A stretch of 64,000 nucleotides of DNA from JAIBCM01 sp041395165 (GCA_041395165.1 JAWLBA010000001.1:310001-374000), one strand, 5' to 3'; positions 26,418-35,632 are shown, counted from the first letter of the stretch. Translations and numbers: made by a program. Notes: generated from the letters alone by a model not told the origin.

Positions 26418-27552
26418 GGGATGGTTTTGGGGGTGGACTTTGCTGGCATTTGTCTGGTGGTGTATGGCACTTGGGCTCGTGAAACGAAAAAAAATGGAAT
26501 TACCCGAAAGTGGTAAAGGTAAAAAGATTGCGTTTTTAACCATTTTTAAACCTGTGCCTTTGACTTCTGATTGTCAAAATATAGCCAGAATTGAAAAAGC
26601 GTTAGAATCTTTTTTATCTCAATTGGATGAAGGATGCGAGGTGTTGCTTGGGTTTTGGGAAGGTGAACGCAAATTGTGGCAACCTATTTTGGATAAGTGG
26701 ACATTAAGTTTTTCTCATGTCTGGAAACAAGTTAAAATCGTTTGGCGAACGGAACCGGATCGATTTCCTAATCCTAAAATTTCGTGGCAACGGATTTTGT
26801 CCCGTTATGCTCAAGGAGAATGGTGGTTATGGAGTGATGTGGATATTGTCGCGCCACCAGGTTTTATACGAAGAGCGCGAGAAGAATTTGCTCAAGGGAA
26901 TGGGCGGCTTTTAACGCATGCTTATGTGATTAGACATTTTGATTCGGTTCCGGCGATGTTGGAAACGCTTTTTGTGAATGTGGAACTTTTTCCTGGCATT
27001 ATGGCGTTGACGCAAAAAAAAAGGAAGGATTTGGGTTTTGGCGCGAGTTTGCTTTTTCATGCTGATGAGGTAAAAAATTCTATTTTTTGGGAAACGCTAG
27101 GATGTTCCTTGGCGGACGATTTTGTGTTGGGGAAAAGGTTGGGAAATTCACAAGTTGGTGAAGATATTTTGGAAACTACCGCAGAGGAAAAGGGGTGGGG
27201 AAAGGCGCTTTTACACTATTTGCGTTGGCAAAAGACGATTCGATGGTGTCAGCCCGTGGGTTTTGCGGCACAAGTTATTCTTTTTCCATTGTTGGGTTGG
27301 TTTCTTTTTTTGGGTTTGGATCATAGGTGGGGGGTGGGGTTATTGGGGATATTAATAACATTGCTGATGGAGCTTATTTTTGCCAAAACGTTATGTAGGA
27401 AAGTAAATTGTATTATGCTATGGCGCCATTCTTGGGGTATAGTAGCGTGGAGTTTGATTCGAGTTATGGGTTGGCTGATTTGTTGGTTGCCCTGGCCGGT
27501 CAAATGGGGCCGAAAAAAATGGTGGAAAGATAAAATGACACACGCTGTATGA
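26407..27552 (+). CDS. hpnI: HpnI-like glycosyltransferase (GT21 family)
   Basis: A 381-aa membrane-bound glycosyltransferase of the ceramide-glucosyltransferase type. One N-terminal membrane helix is followed by a GT-A domain with KIAFLTIFKPV, the metal-site motif WLWSDVDIVAPPG, the LADDFVLGKRL acceptor motif and YLRWQKTIRW, the (Q/R)xxRW signature. C-terminal hydrophobic helices begin near residue 285. HpnI adds N-acetylglucosamine to bacteriohopanetetrol in hopanoid cyclitol-ether synthesis. It overlaps hpnA upstream and the radical-SAM gene downstream. Confidence 0.75.
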   Translation: MLVEGWFWGWTLLAFVWWCMALGLVKRKKMELPESGKGKKIAFLTIFKPVPLTSDCQNIARIEKALESFLSQLDEGCEVLLGFWEGERKLWQPILDKWTLSFSHVWKQVKIVWRTEPDRFPNPKISWQRILSRYAQGEWWLWSDVDIVAPPGFIRRAREEFAQGNGRLLTHAYVIRHFDSVPAMLETLFVNVELFPGIMALTQKKRKDLGFGASLLFHADEVKNSIFWETLGCSLADDFVLGKRLGNSQVGEDILETTAEEKGWGKALLHYLRWQKTIRWCQPVGFAAQVILFPLLGWFLFLGLDHRWGVGLLGILITLLMELIFAKTLCRKVNCIMLWRHSWGIVAWSLIRVMGWLICWLPWPVKWGRKKWWKDKMTHAV

Positions 27553-28640
27553 AGGAAAGAAAAGTTTTGAGAGATCGAAATGCTCATTTCGAAAATAATG
27601 CTTTCGAAGTGCAATCTATTGCTCAGGGAGGAGCCTTACGCAATGAGATTTTCGGGAATAAAGTTTTTGTGCGTGGCGTGATAGAGGTTTCTAATTTTTG
27701 CCGGCAAAATTGTTGTTATTGTGGTATGCGACGCGAAAATCAGGGATTAAGTCGTTATCGTCTTTCTTTGGAACAATTAAAAGAGGTTATTCTTGAGCAA
27801 CTTCCGGCAAGTGTTACTGATATTAATTTGCAAGCAGGCGAAGATCCAGTTGCGGTTCGCGAAATTGTTCTTCCGTTGATTCATGCGATCAAACGAGAAA
27901 CTTCTTTAGGGATTAGCGTTTGTTTGGGTACTTTGGATAAGAGTCTTTACGCCGCATTAAAAGAAGCGGGAGCAAGTTATTATATTTTAAAATTGGAAAC
28001 GGGCAATGCTTGGCATTATCAACAAGTGCAAGCGCCGGGCAATTTTCAACGACGTTTGGAAACAATTCGATTTTTGGCGGAAACAGGCTGGTTTGTTTCT
28101 TCTGGCTTTATTTTGGGGTTGCCTCAACAAACACAAGCCCATGTCGAGGAAACGCTTCATTTACTTTCTGATTGCTGGTGGGAGGTAGTGTCAGCCCTTT
28201 TATTCCAGGTGATCAAACACCTTATCGCGAAGAGCCTATAGCAAGTTTAGAATCAGTTTTGAAATGTTTGGTTTGGATGCGATTAAAAAATCCGCATTGG
28301 ATTATTCCTGCAGTCAGTGCCATGAACCTCGTTGGGGATCGAGGTTATCCCGACTTTGGAAGCAGGCGCGAATTTGGTGACTATTAATTTAACGCCGGAA
28401 ACGCAAAGGAATGATTATCTGCTTTATAAACGCAATCGCTTTATCATGAGTGAAGCCCGTGTGTTGAAAACAATCGAACAGGCGCAATGTGAACCAAAAA
28501 TACGAAAGCTTAACTCAATTTTTAAAAACAAAATCCAGTTTTCGAAGTTGTCGCTGCTTGATTTTGAACTTTGCTTAAGGACCTTTAGCACCTTTTTTCT
28601 TTATCATTTTTTGGGTGAGCACGCGATTGACTGCATTTAA
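27549..28640 (+). pseudogene. BioB/HydE-like radical SAM protein (frameshifted)
   Basis: The first 210 codons are intact and contain the radical-SAM cluster motif CRQNCCYCG (CX3CX2C) after VRGVIEVSNF, then DINLQAGED and GFILGLPQQTQ. The CYCGMRRENQG context is closer to HydE/PylB-type enzymes than to biotin synthase (CxYCxQS). The remainder continues in other frames: SVSPFIPGDQTPY, PHWIIPAVSAMNLV, then VIPTLEAGANLVTINLTPE. Indels near 28185 and 28335 must be joined. The product would be about 360 aa. The end overlaps the leuA stop on the other strand. Whether the breaks are real or consensus errors is open. Confidence 0.6.
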
Positions 28641-30115
28641 ATAGCGCGAACACTAGCTTCAATAACGTCCGTGCTGGCTCCTTTGCCTGTGACAAGTTCG
28701 TTATTGCCAAAATCAATTTTTATTGTGACTTCGCCAACAGCGTCCTTGCCTCCAGTAACTGCATGCAACTGGTAATCTTTTAATGCCCCACGTTTACCCG
28801 TGATGCGATCGATTGTTTTTAAAGCGGCATCAACGGGACCATCACCGTGCTTGCATCCTGTTTAATTTCGTTGCCTGTTTTTAATCGGACGGTAGCAGTG
28901 GCGATAGTTTTATTTCCTGTGGTGACGTTCAAATAGTCTAAAGTATAAGTTTCGTGTGTTTCTAAAACTTGATCGTCGATCAATGCTGCCAAATCATCGT
29001 CGTAAACAAATTTTTGCGATCGCCGATTTCTTTAAATCATACAAACACCGCATCCATTTCTTTTTCTGTGAGTTGATAGCCCAAATGTTTTAATCGTATT
29101 GCCATAGTGACGACCGCTGTGTTTAGTTAATGGCAATTCTGTGTCGCCCCATCCTACATCGTGCGGGTCCATAATTTCATACGTTTCTCGCTTTTCAAAA
29201 TACCGTCTTGATGAATGCCAGAGCTGTGAGCAAAAGCGTTTTCGCCTACGATCGCTTTATTGCGTTGCACTAAAAAGCTGCATGCGCGAAACTAAGCGAG
29301 ACAATTTTACAATTTCTCGTGTGCGAATGTTGGTTTTGATGCCTTGATAAATATCCGGGCGCGTTTGGATTGCCATGACCACCTTCTTCCAAAGCGGCAT
29401 TGCCTGCGCGTTCACCAATTCAGTCAATAGTGCATTCCACCTGACGCGCTCCCGCCTGCACGGCGGCTAAAGAATTGGCTACCGCCAATCCTAAATCGTT
29501 ATGACAGTGTGTGCTGAAAATAGCATTTTTTGCGCCTTTAGCATTTTCTATCACGTAACGAAACATGTGCGCGTAAGCTTCCGGAGTGGAATAACCCACG
29601 GTGTCTGGCATGTTAATTGTCGTAGCGCCTGCAGAAATGGCCGCCTCCACAATTTTCACGAGAAAATCTAATTCTGTTCGAGAAGCGTCTTCCGGTGAAA
29701 ATTCAATATCTTTGACATGAGTGCGCGCGCGTTTCACGCCTTCCACGGCCAAACGTAAAATTTCGTTTTGTGCTTTGCCAAATTTAAATTCGCGATGAAT
29801 CTTGGAAGTGCCGAGAAAGACATGAATGCGCCCGCGTTTTCCGGCTGCTTTCAAAGCGGCGCCCGCAGCATCGATATCTTTGGGAACGCAACGTGCTAAT
29901 CCCGTAATAATGGGAGTTCGAATTTCTTTAGCAATTTGAGAAACGGACGCGAAATCTCCGTCACTAATGACTGGAAAACCTGCTTCGATAATGTCTACGC
30001 CTAAGCGCTCGAGTTGTCGCGCTACTTCCATTTTTTCACGGTTATTCATGCTTGCGCCCGGGCATTGCTCGCCATCGCGCAAGGTGGTATCAAAAATTCT
30101 AACTTTTTCGCTCAT
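28637..30115 (-). pseudogene. leuA: 2-isopropylmalate synthase (frameshifted in the C-terminal half)
   Basis: LeuA condenses acetyl-CoA with 2-oxoisovalerate in leucine synthesis. The first 231 codons are intact: IFDTTLRDGEQCPGASM, INMPDTVGYSTP and the metal site STHCHNDLGLAVANSL. Beyond 29420 the rest is fully recognisable but split among frames: AIVGENAFAHSSGIHQDG, ELPLTKHSGRH, and regulatory-domain pieces ending TDVIEASVRAI at 28637. Several single-base indels occur within about 780 bases, yet the residues between them stay conserved. That favours sequencing or assembly error over decay. A promoter, leader peptide and attenuator precede it, so the locus looks functional. Confidence 0.8.
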
Positions 30116-30142
30116 AACTTTTCTTTCTCATTTTTTCCATAA

Positions 30143-30169
30143 AAAAACCCCACTTACCAGTGGGGTTAA
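30143..30169 (-). terminator. Intrinsic terminator in leuA leader (attenuator)
   Basis: Read on the minus strand, AACCCCACT (30169-30161), loop GGTA and AGTGGGGTT (30156-30148) form a perfect 9-bp stem followed by a run of T to 30143. It lies between the leader peptide and the leuA ATG at 30115, exactly where an attenuator belongs. The upstream stretch ATGGCGGGGT can pair imperfectly with the 5' arm and could be the antiterminator. Confidence 0.85.
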
Positions 30170-30191
30170 ACCAAAAATTCTTCTTTTCAGG

Positions 30192-30263
30192 TTAACACCC
30201 CGCCATCACGTTGCTCAATAGTAGCAGCGCTTTTTCACTTAAGATGGCAGGAAAATTAACCAT
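30192..30263 (-). CDS. leuL: leuA leader peptide (attenuation)
   Basis: A 23-codon reading frame starts with ATG at 30263 and ends with TAA at 30192-30194. It encodes MVNFPAILSEKALLLLSNV followed by MAGC. Four consecutive leucine codons (CTG CTA CTA TTG) sit in the middle, 23 bases before an intrinsic terminator and ahead of leuA. This is the classic plan in which ribosome stalling at Leu codons under low leucyl-tRNA blocks the terminator and allows leuA expression. Its ATG is eight bases from the -10 box, so it should be leaderless or nearly so. The leader is defined by sequence; the mechanism is inferred by analogy with enterobacterial leu operons. Confidence 0.8.
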   Translation of the reverse strand: MVNFPAILSEKALLLLSNVMAGC

Positions 30264-30271
30264 AATATAAT

Positions 30272-30300
30272 AATTTAACAGGCTTAATTTTGTCCGTCAA
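30272..30300 (-). promoter_or_regulatory. leuA promoter
   Basis: On the minus strand TTGACG (30295-30300), a 17-bp spacer and TAAATT (30272-30277) precede the leader-peptide ATG by eight bases. Transcription would begin about two bases from that ATG. Confidence 0.65.
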
Positions 30301-30417
30301 TTTTATTATTTTTTTGTTCTTTCTTAAGTAACTCTCGAAGAAAAACTAGATCCATTTCATCTTTGGCGCGGTGGGTTTTTCTCTTATTTCTTCGTCCAAG
30401 TTAGCATTTCTAGTCAC
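30284..30417 (-). other. Possible small frameshifted ORF between efp and leuA
   Basis: A GTG at 30417 begins VTRNANLDEEIREKPT. A second frame continues AKDEMDLVFLRELLKKEQKN and stops at 30284. Together they would make a protein of about 44 aa after one indel. The composition looks coding, but there is no homologue I recognise and it overlaps the leuA -35 box. It may be a spurious or decayed gene. Confidence 0.25.
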
Positions 30418-30440
30418 CGTTGATCACTTTTCTTCAAAGT

Positions 30441-31001
30441 TTAAGCTCGACTCATATAGGAGCCGGTGCGCGTGTCGATCTTGAGTGATTCGCCTTCCTT
30501 GATGAAAAGAGGCACTTGCACTTGAAGGCCGGTTTCCATAGTGGCTGTTTTCATGACGTTATTGGCAGAATCGCCTCGAATGCCTTCTGGTGATTCAGTC
30601 ACTTTTAAAACAACGCTTGAGGGTAATTCTAAAGAGACGGCTTTGTCTTCAATAAAAAGCACTTCAACACTCAAATTTTCCACCAGGTAATCTTTGGCCT
30701 CGCTGATTAAATCTTCCTGTAACGTGTAAGTATCATAGGATTGCGGATCGATAAAATGATAGCCATTTTGATCTTTGTAACTGAATTCTAATTTGCTTCG
30801 GTTCAACATAACTTCTTCGACTTTTTCTGTGCTGCCGAAAAGTTGCACTAAAGATTTTCCCGTATTGACACTGCGAAGCGTGGCTTGCACAAAAGCGCGA
30901 AGATTGCCGGGAGTGCGATAGGAAACTTCCAACACCACACAAGTATCATTATTATGTTTGATTGCCATACCTTTACGAAGGTCGTTTGCGTTAACTGCCA
31001 T
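30441..31001 (-). CDS. efp: Translation elongation factor P (Asn at the tip position)
   Basis: A 186-aa EF-P, full length, with the three-domain pattern from NDLRKGMAIKHNND to the C-terminal IDTRTGSYMSRA. EF-P rescues ribosomes stalled at polyproline. The tip loop that is KPGKGQAF in E. coli, with the modified Lys34, reads TPGNLRAF here, so Asn33 takes the modified position. No EpmA/EpmB or EarP lies in the window. Upstream is a near-consensus -10 TATAAT (31023-31028 on the minus strand) overlapping the kdsD stop, and a weak AAGAAAG ribosome-binding site. Confidence 0.9.
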   Translation of the reverse strand: MAVNANDLRKGMAIKHNNDTCVVLEVSYRTPGNLRAFVQATLRSVNTGKSLVQLFGSTEKVEEVMLNRSKLEFSYKDQNGYHFIDPQSYDTYTLQEDLISEAKDYLVENLSVEVLFIEDKAVSLELPSSVVLKVTESPEGIRGDSANNVMKTATMETGLQVQVPLFIKEGESLKIDTRTGSYMSRA

Positions 31002-31023
31002 AGGATTTCTTTCTTCTTTTCGA

Positions 31024-31988
31024 TTATACTAATTTATGTTTAGCCAAATCTTGCGCATCCACAAGACCGACAGGGTTACTTTTGTGGTCGATAACAACTA
31101 AATCGTCAATATTATGTTTTTCAAAAAATTTTTAAAGCTACCGCCAGCTTGTCTTTACCGACAGTGATGGTGTGATGTCATAACTTTTTTAATTTTTTCC
31201 TGACCAATTTGTGAATTGGTTTGATAGTAACGGGCAAAATCGCCTGAGTAAAAATACCGGCCAGTTTACCTCGAGAATCGACGACGATCGCAGCTCCCGC
31301 GCGAGCTTTTGTTGTGGCTGCCAAGGCTTGCATGACCGTTGCAGTTTCTGAAACCAGTGCCATTTGGTCGGGTGGACGCATGACATCGGAGACACGGAGT
31401 AGTAAATTTTTTCCAATGGTTCCACCAGGATGGAATTTCGCGAAATCTTCTTTTTAAATCCCGTGCTTCTAATAAAACCATCGCTGAGGGCGTCGCCTAG
31501 AGCTAGCATGGCGGTTGTGCTAGAGGTAGGAGCTAAATTCAGCGGACAAGCTTCGCGTTTCACTTTCACATCTAAATGAATGTGCGCGCTGCGGGCTAAT
31601 GTGATTTGGCATTGCCTGTCATGGCAATCATTTGAATGCGATGTCGAGCAAGTGCTGGCAGAGCTTGTAGCACCTCCTGAGTTTCGCCGCTATAACTGAA
31701 AATGAGAAGTGTGTCTCCTTCTGAAAGAATCCCTAAGTCGCCATGCAAAGCATTCACACAATTCAAATAAATACAAGGTGCTCCCGTGCTGGTTAACGTG
31801 GCGGCAATTTTTTCTGCGATATGTCCTGATTTGCCAATGCCGGTAGCAATGATTTTATTGCCCTTTTGCAAGCTTTGCAGCATTTGCTTAACCGTATTGG
31901 TAAAGGAAATGCCCAAACGCTTTTTTAAATCGTTCAATGCGGAAATTTCTAAATCAATTACCGCGCGCGCTTTTTTAAGGTAGTCCAT
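31024..31988 (-). pseudogene. kdsD: Arabinose-5-phosphate isomerase, KdsD/KpsF type (frameshifted)
   Basis: This enzyme interconverts ribulose 5-phosphate and arabinose 5-phosphate for Kdo in LPS. The SIS domain is intact (GNKIIATGIGKSGHIAEKIA, GDTLLIFSYSGETQEVLQAL) up to about 31610. The rest continues in other frames: SSTTAMLALGDALS, then the CBS pair VSDVMRPPDQMALV, VVDSRGKLAGIFTQ and IDDLVVIDHKSNPVGLVDAQ, ending KHKLV at 31024. The span (965 bases) is not a multiple of three and at least three indels are needed. Residues between indels remain conserved, so errors are more likely than loss of this LPS gene. Confidence 0.78.
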
Positions 31989-32013
31989 GAAATAAGAAAA
32001 ATAGCTTATCGAA

Positions 32014-32042
32014 TTGTGCTAAGGCGTCAATGGATGTAATAC
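32014..32042 (+). promoter_or_regulatory. Candidate nfo promoter
   Basis: TTGTGC (32014-32019), a 17-bp spacer and TAATAC (32037-32042) precede the ATG at 32054 by 11 bases. An alternative ATG at 32030 would lie upstream of the predicted transcript start, which is why I prefer 32054. Confidence 0.45.
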
Positions 32043-32053
32043 AAATATCAATT

Positions 32054-32932
32054 ATGCCAAAAATAGTGGGGTATACCAAAATTATTTCCAGTTTAGGTGC
32101 TCATGTTTCTATCGCGGGCGGCTTTGATTTGTCAATTGATCGGGCTTTATCCGTGGGATGTGGCGTGATGCAGATTTTTGTAAAAAGCAATCGTCAATGG
32201 TTTGCGCCTCCTTTGAGGCAAGAAATGTGTCGTCCTTTTCTGGAGCATCCTCGTCGAAAAGAGTTACAATGTGTTTTTGCGCATAGCGGTTATCTTATTA
32301 ATCCTGCAGCTCCTGAGGGGGATGTGAGAAAGAAATCGATTCATGCTCTCGTTGAAGAATTGCAGCGGGCGGATCAATTACAGCTGCCCTTTTTGGTATT
32401 GCATCCTGGCGCTCATTTGGGTGTGGGTGTGGAAGCGGGAATACGTCGGGTTGTTAAAGCGTTGAACGAGGTGATTGAGAAGACCTCGCATTTAAAAACG
32501 TGCATTGCTTTGGAAACCACTGCGGGTCAGGGAACCTCAATTGGGCATGAGTTGGAGCATTTGGCTTCTATTTTAGGAAAGGTGAAAAAGCCAAAACGAT
32601 TTTGTGTTTGTGTTGATACTGCGCATCTTTTTGCTGCGGGTTATGAGATTCATATAGAAAAGGGTTATGAAAAAACGGTTTCGCGATTGGATGAATTAAT
32701 CGGTCTAAGGCAAATTGCGGCTTTTCATTTGAACGATTCCAAGACAGCTTTGGGATCGCGAGTGGATCGACACGAGCATATTGGCAAAGGGAAGATTGGG
32801 TTGTCGACGTTTCGATGGTTGCTGAATGATAAGCGTTTTTTTGCTGTTCCCAAAGTTTTAGAAACTCCGAAGAGTGAGGATATGCATGAAGATCGTGAAA
32901 ATCTTCAGAGACTTTATCAGTTGTTGAAGTAA
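32054..32932 (+). CDS. nfo: Endonuclease IV (AP endonuclease)
   Basis: A 292-aa TIM-barrel AP endonuclease that cuts 5' to abasic sites in base-excision repair. Zn-binding motifs are visible: SLGAHVSIAGGFD, CVFAHSGYLINPAAP, LVLHPGAHLG, IALETTAGQG, CVDTAHLFAAGYE, HLNDSKTALGSRVDRHEHIG and KVLETPK. All metal ligands appear present. The length is normal. It overlaps the end of the convergent GT9 gene by 16 bases. Confidence 0.93.
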   Translation: MPKIVGYTKIISSLGAHVSIAGGFDLSIDRALSVGCGVMQIFVKSNRQWFAPPLRQEMCRPFLEHPRRKELQCVFAHSGYLINPAAPEGDVRKKSIHALVEELQRADQLQLPFLVLHPGAHLGVGVEAGIRRVVKALNEVIEKTSHLKTCIALETTAGQGTSIGHELEHLASILGKVKKPKRFCVCVDTAHLFAAGYEIHIEKGYEKTVSRLDELIGLRQIAAFHLNDSKTALGSRVDRHEHIGKGKIGLSTFRWLLNDKRFFAVPKVLETPKSEDMHEDRENLQRLYQLLK

Positions 32933-33940
32933 GACAGTTTTTTACTAAGGATGGATGCAATAGAGTCAGAGGATAATGCGTGAAAACATTTGCCGCTCAC
33001 ACCTTCAGGACACAGTTTTTGCTTTGTCTTTAAACAGTCACAAGAGGAAATTATGATATCGGCCTGAGGATTTAAAGGGTGCCACTGAGGAGCATTCGAA
33101 GGGCCGTAATGAACGAGCATGGGTTTTTGTAAGTCAGAGGCAAGATGAGTGGGAGCGGTGTCAACACCCCAATAAACATCACTTTTTGAGACGAGGGCAA
33201 TCAGCTCACCCCAACTGAGTGCGGGCATCATTTTGAGATGGGCTGTTGGAAAATTTTGGATGCATTAGGTTACATAATCTTTTTCTTGCAGTGCTGTGCC
33301 GTGTGTAAAAATGATCGCGCAATTTTGTTTTATTAAATGGGCTATCACTTCGCGAACTAGAGAAATGGGTAGGCTTTTTGCATGTCGCGCGAGGTCAGAT
33401 GGGCTAGCAATATTTTTTATCAGAATAAAGTGCTGAAGAGTGATGAGATAGAAAGTCTTGAGCTTTTTGGCTTGCTTTGAGTTCTAGAGAAATGCCTTGG
33501 AATGAAACATCGCAAGTTTCGAGGAGTTTTTGATGTTGATATAAGATGTGCGGTTTCTTTTTTCGTGAGAGATGCGGATGTTGTAAGTTGACTGCGCCAT
33601 CGTTGCTGCGCGGCTTTTTCTTTTCGTAACTGATTCGATGTTTGGCATGCGAAAGTAGGGTTAAAAATGCGGTGCGATCGTTGCCGCAAGATCAATTGTC
33701 CAATCGTAATGTTGGTTAAAAATGTGAAAAAGTATAGGAAGCGTCGCAGATTGAGAGCGAGCCATTTTAAAATATGGAATGAATAAGGAAAGTGTTCTAA
33801 AAGCAACTTCGGTTCCTTGAGGAATGAGAATGTCGATTTGGGCTTGAGGGAACCGTTTGGCTAGTGCGTAAAACGGGTCGAGTTAAAAGTGTGTCCCCTA
33901 AATAGCGGAGGCATAACACTAAAATTTTTTTAGGTTTCAC
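32917..33940 (-). pseudogene. Heptosyltransferase-like glycosyltransferase, GT9 (frameshifted)
   Basis: The gene begins with GTG at 33940, three bases after the GT2 stop, reading KPKKILVLCLRYLGDTLLTR, the GT9 donor-domain start. Further pieces appear in shifted frames (AQIDILIPQGTEVAFRTLSL, YDWTIDLAA) and the last 104 codons are intact: SKSDVYWGVDTAPTHLASDL, MLVHYGPSNAPQW and a Cys-rich end. GT9 enzymes add heptoses or related sugars to the LPS core, which fits the nearby kdsD and hldE-type genes. At least four indels disrupt the frame while residues stay conserved, so consensus error is likely. Confidence 0.7.
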
Positions 33941-33943
33941 GCG

Positions 33944-34893
33944 CTAACGTCGGGTTGAATGGTCGATTTGGTAGACGGTTTTATTTTGGCTTTCGTAATA
34001 AATGCGCACGAGCAATTCGCTAATTAATCCTAGCATAATGAGTTGTAAGCCAACGATGATCAGGAGAATACCTAAAAATAAAAGTGGGCGTTGGCCAATG
34101 TTTTCATGAGCGAAAAATTTTAGGCCTGTGAGGTAAAGACTAATGGCCACTCCCAGGCCGGTGAAACAAAAGCCGGCTGTGCCAAAGACGCGCATGGGTT
34201 TGGTAGAATATTCCAAAAGAAATTTTACAGTGAGCAGGTCAAGCAGAACGCGAAAAGTGCGATTCAAACCATATTTGGAAACGCCTTGCGTGCGCGGCCG
34301 ATGATTGACTGGAATTTCAGCGACTTTGGCTCCTCGCCATGTGCAAAGCGCTGGTAAAAAACGGTGCATTTCGCCGTATAATCGAAAACTGGAAATAGTT
34401 TCTCGGGTGTAGACTTTTAAGGAGCAGCCGTAATCGTGTAATGGCACGCCAGTAAAAAAGGAAATTAATTTATTGGCTATGCGAGAAGGTAAAGTGCGAG
34501 TTAAAAAGTGGTCTTGACGCGCTTTTCGCCATCCGCTTACGACATCGTAGCCTTCCGCCATTTTGTTGAGTAATGCCATGATGTCGGCAGGATCAGTTTG
34601 GCGATCGGCATCCATCGTGACAATGACTTCTCCAGTGCTGATATCAATGCCGGCGGAAAGGGCAGCAGTCTGGCCAAAATTACGTTTTAAAAATAGCGGT
34701 TTGAGACGCGGTGAAGCTTTAGTAATGTTTGTATTTTTCGCGATTCATCGGTGCTGCCATCGTCGACTAAAATGATTTCCCATGTGGCAGAATAACTTTG
34801 TAGTGCAGTTTCGATTTCTTGGATCAAAGGCGCGAGATTGCCGCTTTCATTATAAATCGGCGCTACGATGCTCAAAGTAGGAAAATGAGTCAT
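33944..34893 (-). CDS. GT2 family glycosyltransferase, DPM1/ArnC-like (one frameshift)
   Basis: The N-terminal part LSIVAPIYNESGNLAPLIQE and IILVDDGSTDES runs from the ATG at 34893. The rest, from LKRNFGQTAALSAGIDIST and TMDADRQTDP to the C-terminus, lies in another frame. One indel in an A-run near 34710-34740 joins them to about 316 aa. Two C-terminal membrane helices (around VFGTAGFCFTGLGVAISLYL and LFLGILLIIVGLQLIMLGLI) place it with undecaprenyl-phosphate sugar transferases such as ArnC/GtrB. It probably forms an envelope-glycan pair with the adjacent GT9 gene. Confidence 0.8.
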
Positions 34894-34952
34894 GAAGGTG
34901 ATATGTTACTGAACTACGGGTTGGCATCCAGCAAATTTAATGGATCAAAAAA

Positions 34953-35564
34953 TTAATAAGCCCGCAGTGAAGTGAGATAGTCGCGTGTATGAAAGAGATG
35001 ACGTTTTAAGCGACCCACGTCTTGAGTGGTTTTCATTAAGAGAAGAGCTCCTTGCAAGTCGCCAACTAAAAAATCAGCAAGTGCTTTGCAATCCACAGCT
35101 TCGTAAAGCTCACCTATCGCCTTGGCTTCTTCTAAAAGTTTTTGCCAAAGGCCGCTAGACTCGTCGAAAATTTCAGCTAATCTCAAACGAAATCCGGGAT
35201 GTCTTTCACTTAGTTCCTGAGCTAACATCCCGAATGGACAACCGGTGGGACATTCATGTTGACTGAAATCGTTAATGAGATTTTCGAAGTGTAAATTGAG
35301 CCGTTCCATAGGCGATTTATTAACCTGACCTAGAGACAAACTAGTGAAATTCATAAGACGTTCGCGAAAACGTTCAATCACTGCGTAGCCTAAAGCTTCT
35401 TTAGATTTAAAATAATAGAAAAAAGAGCCTTTGCTCATGCCTAATTCTTTTAAAATATCGTCCAAAGTGGTTGCATGAAACCCTTTTTTACGCATCAAAG
35501 TGCAAGCAATCTCGACGATTTTTTCTCGCGTGGGATAATGCTTGCCTATAATTAAATTCGACAT
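34953..35564 (-). CDS. TetR/AcrR family transcriptional regulator
   Basis: A 203-aa regulator. The N-terminal helix-turn-helix domain is clear: TREKIVEIACTLMRKKGFHA, TTLDDILKELGMSKGSFFYY and FKSKEALGYAVIERF. The C-terminal ligand domain contains CPTGCPFGMLAQELSE, as in the AcrR-like TetR_C_11 group. The frame opens two codons earlier at a TTG, but the ATG at 35564 lies seven bases after a good -10 box. No obvious target operon is divergent from it because the transposon now occupies that side. Confidence 0.88.
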   Translation of the reverse strand: MSNLIIGKHYPTREKIVEIACTLMRKKGFHATTLDDILKELGMSKGSFFYYFKSKEALGYAVIERFRERLMNFTSLSLGQVNKSPMERLNLHFENLINDFSQHECPTGCPFGMLAQELSERHPGFRLRLAEIFDESSGLWQKLLEEAKAIGELYEAVDCKALADFLVGDLQGALLLMKTTQDVGRLKRHLFHTRDYLTSLRAY

Positions 35565-35571
35565 TACCAAT

Positions 35572-35600
35572 AGTTTAGCAAAATTTTAGACAATGGTCAA
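35572..35600 (-). promoter_or_regulatory. tetR promoter (leaderless type)
   Basis: On the minus strand TTGACC (35595-35600), a 17-bp spacer and TAAACT (35572-35577) are followed after seven bases by the ATG at 35564. The transposon inserted just 16 bp beyond the -35 box and left the promoter intact. Confidence 0.6.
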
Positions 35601-35607
35601 ATCAAAG

Positions 35608-35615
35608 CAAACGAT
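35608..35615. repeat. 8-bp target-site duplication, left copy
   Basis: CAAACGAT lies immediately outside the left inverted repeat. The identical octamer follows the right inverted repeat at 39322-39329. An 8-bp duplication is within the range known for IS1-family transposition. Confidence 0.9.
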
Positions 35616-35632
35616 GGTAGTGTCCTAATTTG
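35616..35632 (+). repeat. Transposon left terminal inverted repeat
   Basis: GGTAGTGTCCTAATTTG, a perfect complement of 39305-39321. Confidence 0.9.

Noticed and set aside
27549..28640. Biotin synthase BioB
   Set aside because: The cluster motif context CYCGMRREN fits HydE/PylB-type proteins better, and no other biotin genes are nearby.
30169..30263. T-box leader before leuA
   Set aside because: The conserved T-box sequence and specifier loop are not found. A short Leu-rich ORF explains the leader better.
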